Assembly (NCBI RefSeq): GCF_000264995.1 | Contig: NW_006767436.1 | Coordinates: forward strand, 1,452,800-1,516,799 | From: Punctularia strigosozonata HHB-11173 SS5 | Lineage: Eukaryota; Basidiomycota; Agaricomycetes; Corticiales; Punctulariaceae | Direction of reading: 5' to 3' | Length of the DNA stretch: 64,000 nt | Shown: piece by piece, positions 10,996 to 22,468 of the stretch | Numbering within the stretch: the first letter of the stretch is position 1 | Layout of the letters: each line of letters starts with the position of its first letter | The notes under the pieces: generated by a model | Database searches by the model: none | Told to the model about the DNA's origin: nothing | The model's input: only the letters and a program-made list of their open reading frames with translations | Program-made: the position numbers and the translations under genes

Positions 10996-11636
10996 ATGTC
11001 CAAACCCGATATTATCCCTCAAACTACCAGTGCCGGGATTGCCGTCGATCCGCGGACGCTTGAAAGAGTAGTTCCGGAATCTCGTAGGGCAGATGGATCG
11101 TACGTTGTGTCTGAGCGTTCCTTCCGCCGGACTATGAAAATAACTTGATATCTGTTGCAACGCCGTACGCCGTCCGCCTTCCCTATCTGGTCGATCGCGC
11201 GCACAATTCATAATCTGCGCAAATCGACTCGATACCCAGGGTGCGCAAGGAGCGCAAGATCCGTCCGGGATTCACGCCGCAGGAGGACGTCTCTCGCTTT
11301 CGTGGCTCGCGTCAGGCACAGATGGACCGCAACGCGTTGCCAAAAGGTCACATTATAGGATGGGTGCCGCCTTCAGCCGACTCTCAACCCGTGAAGACGG
11401 GTTTAAGCAAGAGCGCGAAGAAGAATGAAAAGAGGAAAGAAAAGAGGAAGGAGGCGGCGCAGAAGAAGGTTGCAGAGAGCTGGGAGGATGACGACGACGA
11501 CGACATGCCCACCACTAAAGCTGGAACTACACTGTCGACAAATAAAGACACGAAGCCGTCGGGTGAACGGAAGGAATCTGGAGATAAAGATGATGAGGAG
11601 GCACTGGCGGAGACAATGGGCAAACTGGGTGTGTGA
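10996..11636 (+). CDS. PYM1: PYM1/WIBG, partner of Y14-Mago
   Basis: Two exons (10996-11099 and 11240-11636) encode about 166 aa. The N-terminal segment contains the Mago-binding signature of WIBG proteins: SGIxVDP-like AGIAVDPRTLERVVPESRRADG, then VRKERKIRPGFTPQEDV and RF(R)GSRQAQMDRN-LPKG-IIGW. The middle is a Lys/Glu-rich coiled segment (KSAKKNEKRKEKRKEAAQKK) followed by an Asp-rich patch and a conserved short C-terminus (LAETMGKLGV). PYM binds ribosomes and strips exon junction complexes from mRNA. The 140-nt intron is long for this window. An intact PYM fits an intron-rich genome that uses EJCs. Confidence 0.88.
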
Positions 11637-11771
11637 TGTTCCGTAGGTACCGGTCGGATCGTCGTTTCAAGTAGACTGGTTACCCCATGTATACTCGGCA
11701 GTGATATTGATGTAATTAAGACCACTGATGCTATCTCTTATGTTCGTGCCACGTAGCTCGCTCATAGTTCT

Positions 11772-13066
11772 CTATGTATATCCTTGCATCTCTTCCAGTC
11801 CCTCTGATTCAGGATGTCTCGTTTCTACAGGCTTCTCCGTTGACGCAGGCTTGGGCTTGGGCCGTAGTTCCATTGCAACGAGAATGACGACAAGGAAGGC
11901 GGAAAGTGTCACTGCGGCAAGAGATGCTCATCGTAATACGGTGACTCAACAGCACGAAACAACTTACACACTGATCTTCTAAGGTTATCCCAACGAATCT
12001 CTTCCATCAGGGATCGTGCTTCACCGAGGGAGACAAGATGTTTGTTCAGCATGCCCTGCAATATAGAGGCGGGTATATTGAGTATGCTGGAACGAAGAAA
12101 AAAACCCGCTAACCTCAATTATGATATCTTGCTGCTTGAGCTCTGATCGAGCCTCGTGCTTGCGACTATCAAGTTCCATCTGGATCCTAGGGGGTTATGT
12201 ATGAAGTGTTGAGTGTCCACAGGCTCTAAGCTATAGCCTAAAACATACTCATGCTTCAATTGGCCAACATTCTCCCTAATTCTTGTGTCCAGTCGATCGA
12301 TCTCGCGGCGAAGGGCCGCGTTTGAAGTCTGAATTTTGCTGGATTCGTTTCGAAGTCGAACGGATACTTCGGCGCGCATCTCAGAGATGGCTGCCCGGAA
12401 CAGATAAGCTTGCTAAGATAGTTCCATGAACAGGGATATGAACTGAATATTGCATGCATGAAGACTGACATTTTCGAGGTCCTTCGTTGTCAGCGCTTCC
12501 CGCCGCACCCGCCCTATGCGATCAACCAGCAGCGCACGTGTAGCACGCATCAAGCTCCTAGCAGTTTGCGTTGGGAACGTCTTCTCAAGTGCCTTAACAA
12601 AGAGGTGTGTGTTAAAAGGAGGGTTTGAGTACGCCGGCGGAATGTAGGGAGCAGGAACGGGAGGAGGCGGGCCATGACTAGCCAACGCTGACGGATTCTC
12701 CACGACGACCGAGTTATTGCCATTCGCAGGAGAAGAAGATGGAGGCGAGTCAGGAATTGCTTCACTGTCAGCGGTCGCCAATGTCGTCGACCAGGGGTGC
12801 GGTGACGATCCTTGGGTGACGGATTGATCTCCTTTATTTGCGGATAGTGCCTGAGCATTTGACGTGTGTGATGTTTGCGTGTTTTCTTGTCGTTCGGAGC
12901 CGTTAGTCCTCGAGCCAGGGTCGCGAGGGTGTGCAAAAGATATCGAGGGTCGGGACTGAGGATCGGAGACACTCATGTGTGCATGACGCAGAACAAACGG
13001 AACGGCAGCAGGAGCGCAGTAGGGCCCTATTGAACGTGATGATATTTGTGTAACTTGGCGCAACAT
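11772..13066 (-). CDS. Mitochondrial inner-membrane coiled-coil protein, DUF1640/MCUR1 (Fmp32) family
   Basis: The N-terminus is Arg/Ser-rich ([17 protein letters not shown]), as in a presequence, followed by a Ser/Pro-rich linker. The DUF1640 domain starts at [19 protein letters not shown], with [21 protein letters not shown], then exons encoding [35 protein letters not shown] (coiled coil) and [20 protein letters not shown]-terminal membrane helix follows ([12 protein letters not shown]) with a short charged tail. This order matches MCUR1/CCDC90 and yeast Fmp32/Put7, which affect calcium uptake, proline metabolism or cytochrome oxidase assembly. Which of these roles holds here cannot be told from sequence. 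At least four introns are used. Confidence 0.85.
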
Positions 13067-13235
13067 GCGGTAGATCTGTAGAACGGAAAGAACGAAATGA
13101 GCTCAGTGAGTCCGGATATAATAAGGAGTCCTCGTGGTAACGTGCAGCCTGGTGTAAGTAATAGCTGTGGAGCCCTGGAAGCGTTTGTGAATGCCAAGTC
13201 TGCTACTGCGCTGAACTCAATCTCTTGACACTACC

Positions 13236-14500
13236 ATGAGCAAGATAATCGATGTTTCGAGCAAGTTGGGAGAGTATATGCTGAAGGGATGGGTAGGTGA
13301 CTCCGCAGTCCTCCACGGCTGTCTGATTCATGCTATACAGGTCCTTACCGACTCGCCGTGTGCCACCCCGGGTTGCAATGTCCCCTTGATGCGCTCACCC
13401 CAAGGGACATCGCCCGTCGTACAGTTTTGCGTCAATTGCGACAGGGACCCCCAGGCGTCGGCACCCGTGTCATCTCCGGTCCCCAAGGCTGAAGACACCC
13501 CAACGTTGCTACGCCGGACGACGCGTTCATCTAGCTTCAGCGCTGAAAGCCTCGAGCTTAGCAGCCATCACTCGCGTTCATCCACGCCAGCAACGGATGT
13601 GTCTAGTGCGCTCAGTTCCCCGACGTTTGCACCGCCCGTCGAAACAGAGGAAAGCAGACGTCGACGACAACAGTCGGATGCTGCTTCTTCCGAAATTGGG
13701 AAACGTCTTCTCAAGGGATGGGCAATGCTCGCAGACGAATGCCCAAATCCTCGGTGCTATGGCATTCCTCTCGTTCGCCCACCCAGAGTTGGGGGTTCGA
13801 AGGATTCGCGTAAAGTATGTAAATTCGCGCATTCTCCAATGTTGTACATCGAATGACTATGCGACGACCTAGGAATGCGTGGCATGTGAGACGGCCTACG
13901 TCACTGAAAAAGATATGAATGGCTGGGATAGACTGGTACCGTCAGATAGCTCGGCGGCACGAAGCGAACCACCAAGTAACGAAGCTGCCGTAAGATTGGC
14001 TCAAGGCGCGCATGGCTCCCCTGACAAGGAGAAACTCGTTTTGCAAGTTGACACCCAAGGGGTATGGGTACTCATGCGAAAGCGGACACTGCATTTTATT
14101 CTGAAAACTTGTCACAGGCGCCGGCGACGTCGTCGAACACCGTTAATTCATCGGCTCTATTGCAGGAAGGCCGCAGAGACACTGCCATTGCTCAGAGACG
14201 ATCCGCGACACTAACGGTTGGCGCCTTCCTTCATACGGCGATCGACCTTGTGCTTATTTCAGGACGTAGACACGGACCGCTACAGACAAAGATGATCCGT
14301 CAACTAGCTCGTCCTTGGAATCGACCGCAAGGTCATTGCAGCGAAGCTTGCTTTCTCTCTCTGAACGACTAGAATTACTTTCCGGTGGCCACATGATACT
14401 CGACCCTGCATCTATATCTCAGACGGCGGATGCGATTGGCAGAGTCGCGCATGCTCTGAGCGAAGTCAAGAAACTCCAGGGGCAGCTTAACTTTACTTGA
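13236..14500 (+). CDS. SSSCA1/ZNRD2-type protein with two zinc ribbons
   Basis: Two copies of the SSSCA1 (autoantigen p27) zinc-ribbon are seen. The first is KLGEYMLKGW then CATPGC...CVNC, and the second is EIGKRLLKGWAMLADECPNPRC...CVAC. Each has the G..LLKGW lead helix and two Cys pairs. They are joined by a Ser/Thr/Pro-rich linker. The C-terminus, after a low-complexity part and further introns near 14.1-14.3 kb, is a helical segment (SLQRSLLSLSERLELLSG...AHALSEVKKLQGQLN). Human ZNRD2 has one ribbon and its role is unclear, with links to mitosis and telomerase components. Exact exon edges between 14060 and 14320 are uncertain. Confidence 0.75.
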
Positions 14501-15028
14501 ACGAGGCTTCTCAAGATGGAAGAATGGGTCGTGCACCCTATCGGTAACTGCCACGTAGCTGTGGGCTTGTCAGTCTTACATGTAATGCCAGCAGAACTCC
14601 TCCTGTGCAACACATACGTGTTATCCTAGGTTTCTAGCAGCTCGTACTGTTGGCAGTCGCGAATGATACGCCTTTAGAGAAGGTTCGAATTCTAGAAACT
14701 AGGATTCCCTTCTCATAGCACCTGAAAATTGGGCTGTTGCGTCTTCTGCTCTACCACGAGGTCGTCGCGTTTTCCCGAGTGAGCCTTCCTCGTTTTTCGC
14801 GCGCGGCTATTCATCAGAGAGGTACGGCGTTTCTCATCGAAAGATACATCGCTCCGCCTCCTCTCGGATCGTGTGGGCCTCCTGGTCTCTGCGCCGGAAC
14901 CGCGCCCCCGACTCGTGCCCGCTCACATATATCGAACGAGAATTTGTTCTTCGATCACAACAATCTGCTCTCGCTCTCACTTCCCTTTCCCAACTTCGTT
15001 GACCTACGCTCCGACAGTCTGTATTGTG
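14501..15028. other. CT-rich 5' region of the gene at 15029
   Basis: This stretch is rich in C and T on the + strand (many CTC, TTC and CGCTC runs), as is common before start codons in basidiomycetes. A 113-codon open frame at 14737-15078 overlaps it and the true start, but it has no splice logic or family likeness. No TATA box is obvious. Confidence 0.45.
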
Positions 15029-16683
15029 ATGCCCACTCGCACCACCAGTTACCGCGTCTCCAGAGTTTCCGCGGATAAACGACCTGCCTGGCGCAGAATG
15101 CTGTCAAACCGGAAGGTACGCTAACTGCCGTTTCCTTCGCTCAGTTACGAGGCTCAATGACTTGGCGCAGCACCAATCCAATACCTCCCAGAGCGGGAAG
15201 TCGACACAGCTTGAGAACATCCTCGAATCAGCAAGCTTCGAACATCATCCTGAAGACATATATGCAGATGTCTCCGTTGCGGAAGGCATTATGACAGGAC
15301 ATTCGAGCCACAACAGAGTTAGGCAGTCTCCAGGATATCATACATCGACGGGTGTCATCGCGCCCCCTGCAATTACACGAGAGAGATCGCCGCCGCTGCC
15401 ACCTCTGCCACCTCGCACGCGTTCACATACCAGCAATCCAGTACGTTTGCACATAGGCATTGCTCGTCATACTCTTTCCTTACGTTAACACCAACGCAGT
15501 CTAGTGAAGTCCCCTCCTCCGGATCTACCTCTCGATCTTCTCGACGTCATCGTGGACCGCGACCGATAATCGTCATGGTAGACAGTGACGGAGAAGTACG
15601 AACATATTCTTGATATCAGATGACAGGGACTGACACATGAATCACCGATGCCAGGTTATCACCTTGGGAGAGGGATCCCAAACTAGCTCCCGCTCCGGAC
15701 GGAGTAAAGGCTCGCACAGTGGCTCCTCTGGGGTTTCCTATTATGTTATACCAGAAGGCTATCCGGTCATTTTTGAGGACGAAGATGGAAATGAACTAAC
15801 GAGGTATATTCGAGAATTGGAGCTAGTTCGTCAACTTTAAATTGATACATTCATGCACCGTAGGGTCGGCGATTTTGACGGCGTGCCGAAGGACGCGCGC
15901 GACACTCGCCCTCTTTATGATCAACCAAAGGCGGCTTCAGTTGATCGATCTCGCGGTTATTCCCTTCCGTGAGTGCTGTCATATCAAAGCAGCCTGCCAG
16001 ATTTATTGAGTTACAGTAACTATCACCGGCCGTCGCATTTTCGAAGTGACGATGAAAGCACAAGCCAGTACGGTCATCGTTCTCCGTCTAGGAGCACTAG
16101 TGCCCCTAAGGTCGTCTATTTAGACCAAGGTCGTCACCATGAATATAAGGAGTGAGTTGGTCTAACACTGTACCTCCGCGAACATCAACATGATACACGG
16201 ACAAATTAGTTACTCTGGCCGGTCCCGGGCATACTCGAGCTCTGGCAGCTCGAGCAGCGACCGGGAACACACGCACCATCGAGATCACCACAGCACATAC
16301 GATCGATATCGCGACCACAATCCGTCCAGCTCCAGATCCCGACATCACGACCACGGTCGCGCCCGTAGCGGTGACCACGATCGTGTTACCAGACTGTTAT
16401 ATGTCGACGATACACCCGATACCGCGGATGTTAGTCACATGCGGTAAGTCCGTTGTCGCAATGTTTGTCATTATGCGCTAATGCACGCCTCAGCGATGGT
16501 GCCATCAAAGATGAAACCTCCACGCCTTCCGAGCATCGCTCGCGAGAAAGCCGAAGCGAATCCTACCCGCACTCGTCTCGACGGCGCGACGATCGTTACT
16601 ACGCATCGTCAGGCGATGGTGACAGAACTCACCACTTCCGAGATGATCACCTATATACAAGGAGACGCGAACACTATCGTTGA
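15029..16683 (+). CDS. Low-complexity Ser/Arg/His/Asp-rich protein of unknown function
   Basis: About eight small exons are joined in one frame. The start MPTRTTSYRVSRVSADKRPAW is spliced at 15118 (AAG/GTACG) to an acceptor at about 15168. Next come an acidic Ser-rich part with PPLPPLPPRTRSH, a segment GPRPIIVMVDSDGEVITLG, YYVIPEGYPVIFEDEDGNELTR followed by VGDFDGVPKDARDTRP, and finally a tail of His/Arg/Ser/Asp repeats (HHRDHHSTYDRYRD, RRREHYR). Two parallel beta-like hydrophobic strands (IIVMVDSDGE and PVIFEDEDGNE) are the only ordered pieces I can see. The family is not recognised. The tail resembles RS-like disordered regions. Confidence 0.6.
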
Positions 16684-16807
16684 CCCGCCATGCTCCTAGA
16701 CGATGGAGGGGTTGCTGATATGTTTGACACAAATGTTTCCCCAAACATCCAATGTTTATGTCCCACGTCCCGATCCACTAGGTTTACCCCCCGAAAAAAG
16801 GATACAA

Positions 16808-17925
16808 TCATGCCCGCCTACTATTGCGTTTCCTTCTTCCGCTGCTTGTGGGATTTCCGTGGATAGTGTTGATCTCGGCCTTGCCCAGTTTTAGTACTCC
16901 ACCGCTGAATTTCCCGACTCCCATTGCAAGTCCCTTGTCGCGTTTACGGGCGAGCTTCCTGTCGAAATCGGAATCGTATAGTTTCTTGAGTGTTGGATGG
17001 TAGTTGCCCAAGTTCTTTGCCTATAGATGTGTCGATATAGACAGGGGATCGATCATGAGAATTCTGTAGCTCACCTCTTCCAGTCGCTTCTGCTCTCTTT
17101 CCTTTTGTTTAAACGCCAACCCTTCTCTCACGCGTTTCGCTGCCTTGCCCATCTCCTCTCGTCGGATACTCTTTTCGCCCTTACCGAGGGAAGTGTAGCC
17201 AGCTAATTCCATCACACGACCTTGCAGTGCCTTGCGACGTTGTGCCGGAGTTAGATCAAGCTCGGTATTCAAGGAACCAGTAAGAAGTTGGGTGTGCACT
17301 AGACGATATAGGGCCGCATCATTCTGCTGGTTTGTCCTGTGAATCAATCCTGAGATAAACTAAAATCACCATGAATATGATACGTACTTCTCATTTTCTT
17401 CCGCATCTTCCTGCTGACGGCTTGATCTGTGGTTGGAGCTGTCGCTGTCCTGGTTCAGTTTCGATACCCTCGAGGACTGTGATCGTCTGCGGATCAGGTT
17501 CTACCAACCACCATACATCAATTGGAGATACCATGAATGTTTTCTTCTGGTTCTTCGTTTTCGGGGGTAATGCAGTTGTCTTGCTGTCTGAGAAAACGAC
17601 CACGCTAGGTTCCGGGTCTGGACTGCTGATGTTGAAGCCGGCGCCCTGTTCTTGGGTATCTGACGTTTCTGTCCTATTTCATTGATATATTGAACGATGA
17701 GCTCATGGCTCTATCCAGCGCACCATCTTCTTCACTGCTGCCGTCTGTGTTTACTGAGCCTTCGTCGGATAATGTGCTAATACCAGTCCATTCTTCCTCA
17801 TCCACAGCCCCGTCGGAGTCTGATGAGAGCTTCCTACGCTTGTTTGGGGGCTGAGATGTGCCAAAACGACCCAAAAAACCCTGTCCATGATTGTAGAGTG
17901 CGTCGAGCAAAGACTGTTGAGACAT
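16808..17925 (-). CDS. FAF1: FAF1-like 40S ribosome assembly factor
   Basis: The start at 17925 begins MSQQSLLDALYNHGQGFLGR, followed by a nuclear-signal-like PPNKRRKL and an acidic Ser-rich segment. Downstream exons carry VVVFSDSKTTALPPKTKNQK, TELDLTPAQRRKALQGR...LAGYTSLGKGEKSIRREEM, KRVREGLAFKQKEREQKRLEE and the conserved end GMGVGKFSGGVLKLGKAEI-like (AMGVGKFSGGVLKLGKAEIN). That last motif is the hallmark of Faf1/C1orf131, a nucleolar factor in early 18S rRNA processing. The junction between the first and second exon near 17.65-17.75 kb is not settled. Three or more introns are present. Confidence 0.8.
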
Positions 17926-18103
17926 CGAGGAAAGTGCAGATGCTCGGCAACTTCCGGCTCCGACCTCTTGCAGTGACTGGGCCACGTGGTTGTTATTCGC
18001 CACGTCCGTGCCTGCGTCCACACGAGCACTTGAGTAACGAACCAGTCATCATCGCTTGTTTGCCCATGCTCTCTGGTTTATCAACGGGGAGGATACCTGT
18101 TTG

Positions 18104-21100
18104 ATGAAGTGGCCGTCAGCGCTACGCGTAGTATGCGGTACTTTGCTACTCCATTTATGGACACTACCGCATGTCGGAGGTTTCGCGAGGGCCAGCTGGA
18201 CTACTCAGCGCAAAGAGGAAGTAAGGTACATCCTCGCCTGATCACACCACCGAGGAAGGAATAACTATTATACGCTATAGAAACGCGACCCGTGAACTCT
18301 GGTATCATGGATTCAATAGCTACATGAGATACGGTGAGTGCCCGCTCGCTTGCCTGCGCACGATTCCTCATGTGCTCCCGCAGCGTTTCCGCTGGATGAG
18401 GCATGTTATCTGTCGAAGGTGCTCACCTGGAGGCTGACTATGGGGATAACAATAATAGCTCACCCCGTTGTCGTGTTCCGGAAGAGGTCCCGATTGGACA
18501 GACCCCACGAATATCGCGTATAACGACGTCGCTGGCAACTTCTCCTTGACCTTGATTGATGTCCTCGATACGTTCGTAGTCCTGGGTGACCGTTCCGGCT
18601 TTGAACGGGCTGTGCGCGATGTTATAACCTGGGTTTCCTTTGACGTCAATACGAAACCTCAGGTGTTCGAAACCAACATCCGAGTACTTGGCGGCCTCCT
18701 TTCCGCGCACATCTTTGCCAGCGAGCCAGACCATATTTTTTACCTACCGTGGTATCATGGCGAACTTCTCAATATGGCCTACGACCTTGGGAATCGGTTG
18801 TTGAAGGCCTTCATGTCACCGACAGGACTTCCATTCGCCAGGGTATTGTGATATTTGATGACATTGCCTGCACATTTGTTCACTTGAGTAACAGGTGAAT
18901 CTACGGCAAGGGGTTCCGTTAGGAGAAACCTGGGATACATGTACAGCGGGAGCCGGATCCCTCATCATGGAGTTTGGAACGCTAAGCCGTTTGACAAATG
19001 ACGATCGATTTGAGAAGGCGGCATCCAAGGCCTTCTTTGCACTGTGGAACAGAAAGTCTGACATAGGACTAGTCGGAAATACCATAAATATATGGACCGG
19101 AGTGAGTATATGTTCCGCCGAAAGGGGATTATGGCCGACGGAATAATCTTCTAGAAATGGACTCATCCAGAAGTAACGGGAATTGGCGCTGGAATCGACT
19201 CCTTCTACGAATATGCCTTGAAATGGTATATCATGAGTGGTAATATCATCGAAAGCTCTGTTGTAATCCACGGCCTAATAGCGTGATCAGGTGAAGTCGA
19301 GTTCTTGGACGTTTGGCAAGAGTCCTATGCTGCTATCATGCGCTACGCCAGGGCCGCGGATGGCTTTTGGGTACGCGATGCGGTTTGGGATCTGCAGCTT
19401 TGCCGTCTTATTCCATCTTAGTTCCGAAGCGTCAACATCAACACAGGCGATATCGCTTACTGGACAACAGACTCGTTATCCGCTTTTTGGCCCGGTTTGC
19501 AGGTTTTGGCAGGCGACGTGCAGAACGCCATCAAGTCGCACCTGATGTGTGCGTTTTTGTCAAATCTCCGTACCGACGATTAACTTGACCCATGAACTTC
19601 CAGATTGGAATATGTGGAAACGACATTCCGGTTTACCGGAAGTGTTTGATACTGCCTTCCAAGTCGCTACCTCTTTCCAATACCCATTGAGGCCTGGTTT
19701 GTGGTCAATGTATGTACTGCAACCACAGTCGAACTGACCCTGGATTCTTAGAATTCATTGAATCTACTTGGTATCTCTATAGAGTAGGCTTAATTATTCG
19801 CGAATGACCGCCCGAAATTGACTGATGCTCTAGGCAACTCGTGATCCGTTTTACCTTGACGTCGGTGAACGCGTTTTGATGGACATTGCGACGAGGGCGA
19901 AGGTCGACTGTGGATTGACTGGCATACAGGACCTTAGAACAAACCAACGTGATGACAGGATGGAATCCTTTGTATTATCCGAAACACTGAAAGTTCGTAC
20001 TCTATCAAGTTATCATGCCGGCAGGCCATTCGTTGATAATTTACAGTATTTATACTTGCTCTTCGATGAGGATAACCCACTTCACGACGACGATTCAAGC
20101 TACGCATTCTCCACCGAAGGGCACATTCTCATGTTACCTCGTGACCGCATCAAGCCTTTATCACCTATCCGGAGGAAGCTGCGTGGTGTAGAAAATCTTC
20201 AATGCCCTGCATATGAACCGCCGGTGCATGAGTATGATCGCCCAGATGCCACCACCGGACTGACAGCGGGGGTGATGGACCGAACCGATTTTGAATACAC
20301 ACGAACGTTAGTGAGCGTATCGCCGACGGATTCGGAGGAGCAACGATGGTCGCCAAGTGGCTGGTGTGAAGTGCCCAGAGTGGACCTATTTGTCAGTCTA
20401 TGTCTTATTCCCATAATTATCCCGAACTGATACGGTGGTAGTCATACGACTTCGTGATGTCGGTCAATGGCAAACCAGCGCCAGAAGACCGCAGCCCAAA
20501 CATACAGAAGCTCACTCCCGTTGCCGATGGATACGTTGTTCACAATGTGACCGGGATACGCACCCATATCGTCTCTCGCCTGGATGGCAAGGGGTATGAT
20601 GTCACGAAGTGTCAGTTCAGGGGATTGCCTGAGTGATCGCAGCTGACTCATGTGTAGTGGGTCCTCATGCCGTTCGAAGCGGTCAGATTGTATACATCAA
20701 CGACTCGGCGTTGGTGCTAGCGCCCTACGACGGGCAGGGACCTATCGACGAAGATCGAGGTGCTATTCGTGCGCTCTCGATGCAAATGCGGATCTTCGTT
20801 CATGACGTCGATCCCATGCTCGACTCCCAGGTGAGTCTGCGGGAACCAGCGGACGAGGATCTCGTCGCAATCGCGTATTCTGCACTTTTTGGCGGGGATC
20901 CGTCGAAGCCGCTGCGGGCCGATCAATCGCCTGTCCTTCGATTTGGGCATGGAGAAGGCATGCCGCTTGTCCGAGACACCTCCAATCGCTTCGGCTGTGC
21001 TCGATATACCCAAACTTACGAGGACGTGATCATTCTTCTGCACCGCGGAGAATGCACCTTCTTGGAGAAGTTGGTGCATGCGCGGGATGCTGGGGCCGCT

Positions 21101-21427
21101 GGCGCCGTCGTCATCAGCGACGACGACTTCCCGATCAACCCGTCTGCAGGAGAAGAAGATGTACAAGCTGCGGGCGCGTCGATCAACGAGGTTGCTCTAG
21201 TGGTCGTAACGCGGTCTACGGGTAGTCTCATCGAGTCTATGATGGATCTCGTTGACAGGGGGGTGAGCGGTCAAGTGATGCTCGCTGTAGAACCGGAGCC
21301 GCAGACGGCCACCAAGGCTCGCGATCGACAAGCTCCTACACGAACAGAGGACGTCAGGAAACGGGACCCGCAGCAAAATCTGTATTTGAATGGTCATCCA
21401 CTAGTCAATACAAGACTGATAGTATAA
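18104..21427 (+). CDS. MNL1: EDEM/Mnl1 (Htm1) GH47 alpha-mannosidase with PA domain
   Basis: The N-terminus is a signal peptide (VVCGTLLLHLWTLPHVGGF). The GH47 fold follows: REL-YHGFNSYMRYAFPLDELTPLSC, FSLTLIDVLDTFVVLG, FETNIRVLGGLLSAH, YDLGNRLLKAF, GTLSRLTND, GIGAGIDSFYEYALK, FWPGLQVLAGDV and ESTWYLYRATRDPFYLDVG, ending with FSTEGHI. The C-terminus adds a protease-associated (PA) domain (RGECTFLEKLVHARDAGA then VVISDDDF). Htm1/EDEM trims mannose on misfolded glycoproteins to mark them for ER-associated degradation. About fourteen introns are needed. The third exon is only 17 nt (18384-18400) and the intron after it uses a GC donor. There is no HDEL end. Confidence 0.92.
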
Positions 21428-21449
21428 ATGACGAGGCGCCTGATGATGT

Positions 21450-22154
21450 CTAATCATCGGTCTTAACTATGGAATAAGTCGGTGCGTTGAGTTTCGATGC
21501 CCCTTGCAAAAAGGCGAGTTCGATGATGAACAAGTATTCGAGGGTATTGCCGCCCTGCTTATCAACGAGTTCCCCTGCTGCCCTGGCGGAGCCCCCTGTT
21601 GAACACGTTTAAATCAGTCCTATTGTATCTGTACGGAGCAGGCTCGTACCTGTTGCAATCAGGTCATCGATGATGACGACGGTTTGCCCGGGCTGGATTG
21701 CATCGGATTGCATCTCAAACACATCCTGCAACGAGCATCCATATGCCGCACATGGTGGAGTGTCCATGGACGTACCTCTCCGTATTCCTTCTCATAAACA
21801 GCGGCGCTGCATTGTCCGGGCAGTTTTCCTCTCTTACGCACAGGTACGAACGCCGCGCCCAGCCTAAGCGCGACTATGGGGCCAAGGAGGAAGCCCCGAG
21901 CGTCCAGGCCGACAACGACATCGATCTTCTTCGTTTGCGATTTCGGGATGGTTTCAGAAGTTAGGTGGTGAACGAAGTTCGTTATGAGTGTTTCTGTGGC
22001 CACCGGATTCCGGAAGATTGGGAAAATGTCTAGAAATACGATGCCCTATGCCACTTCAGGTGCATGCATGTAGCCGATGACAGTAGATACTGACCTTCTT
22101 GGGAAAGTCTGGATGAACGCCGCAAAGGCTCCGCAGATATTCGGTGTCGGCCAT
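21450..22154 (-). CDS. APT1: Adenine phosphoribosyltransferase
   Basis: Exons give [34 protein letters not shown], then [34 protein letters not shown] and YEKEYGE, the PRPP-binding loop [24 protein letters not shown] and a C-terminus [15 protein letters not shown]. This is the full order of APRT, which makes AMP from adenine and PRPP in purine salvage. Size (about 185 aa) is normal. Its stop lies 22 bp from the stop of the converging MNL1 gene, so the two 3' UTRs must overlap. Confidence 0.92.
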
Positions 22155-22468
22155 AAGCAGTGTTATCAAGGAAGATAAGAAATGGATGCACCCCAAATAC
22201 CCTTCAAGTGGCAATCACTCTTCTCATAGTCACAGAAGGACATATATGTCGAAAAGTACATAGGTGCTTCCACTGTATATTACTATTAGCACCGGAAGAG
22301 GCACAGGATGGTATACATCGACGGAGTGCTCTCGTTGCGTATCCAGTGATGACCTCTCAGTTGCTCGCGACATCCGTCATGATGCTCATAATGCATTACC
22401 CTTGGGGCATAGAGGAAAAAGACAGTAGACAGCATGTAGCGATACAGAGAGCCCGGTTGCACATCGAG
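22155..22468. other. Gap between APRT start and eS1 stop
   Basis: The 314 bp are moderately AT-rich and hold no credible ORF or RNA gene. They would contain the APRT promoter and the eS1 terminator. Confidence 0.5.

Noticed and set aside
14680-14700. A GGTTCGAATTC motif like the T-loop of a tRNA.
   Set aside because: The flanking bases do not form the T-arm stem and no A-box or acceptor stem is present.
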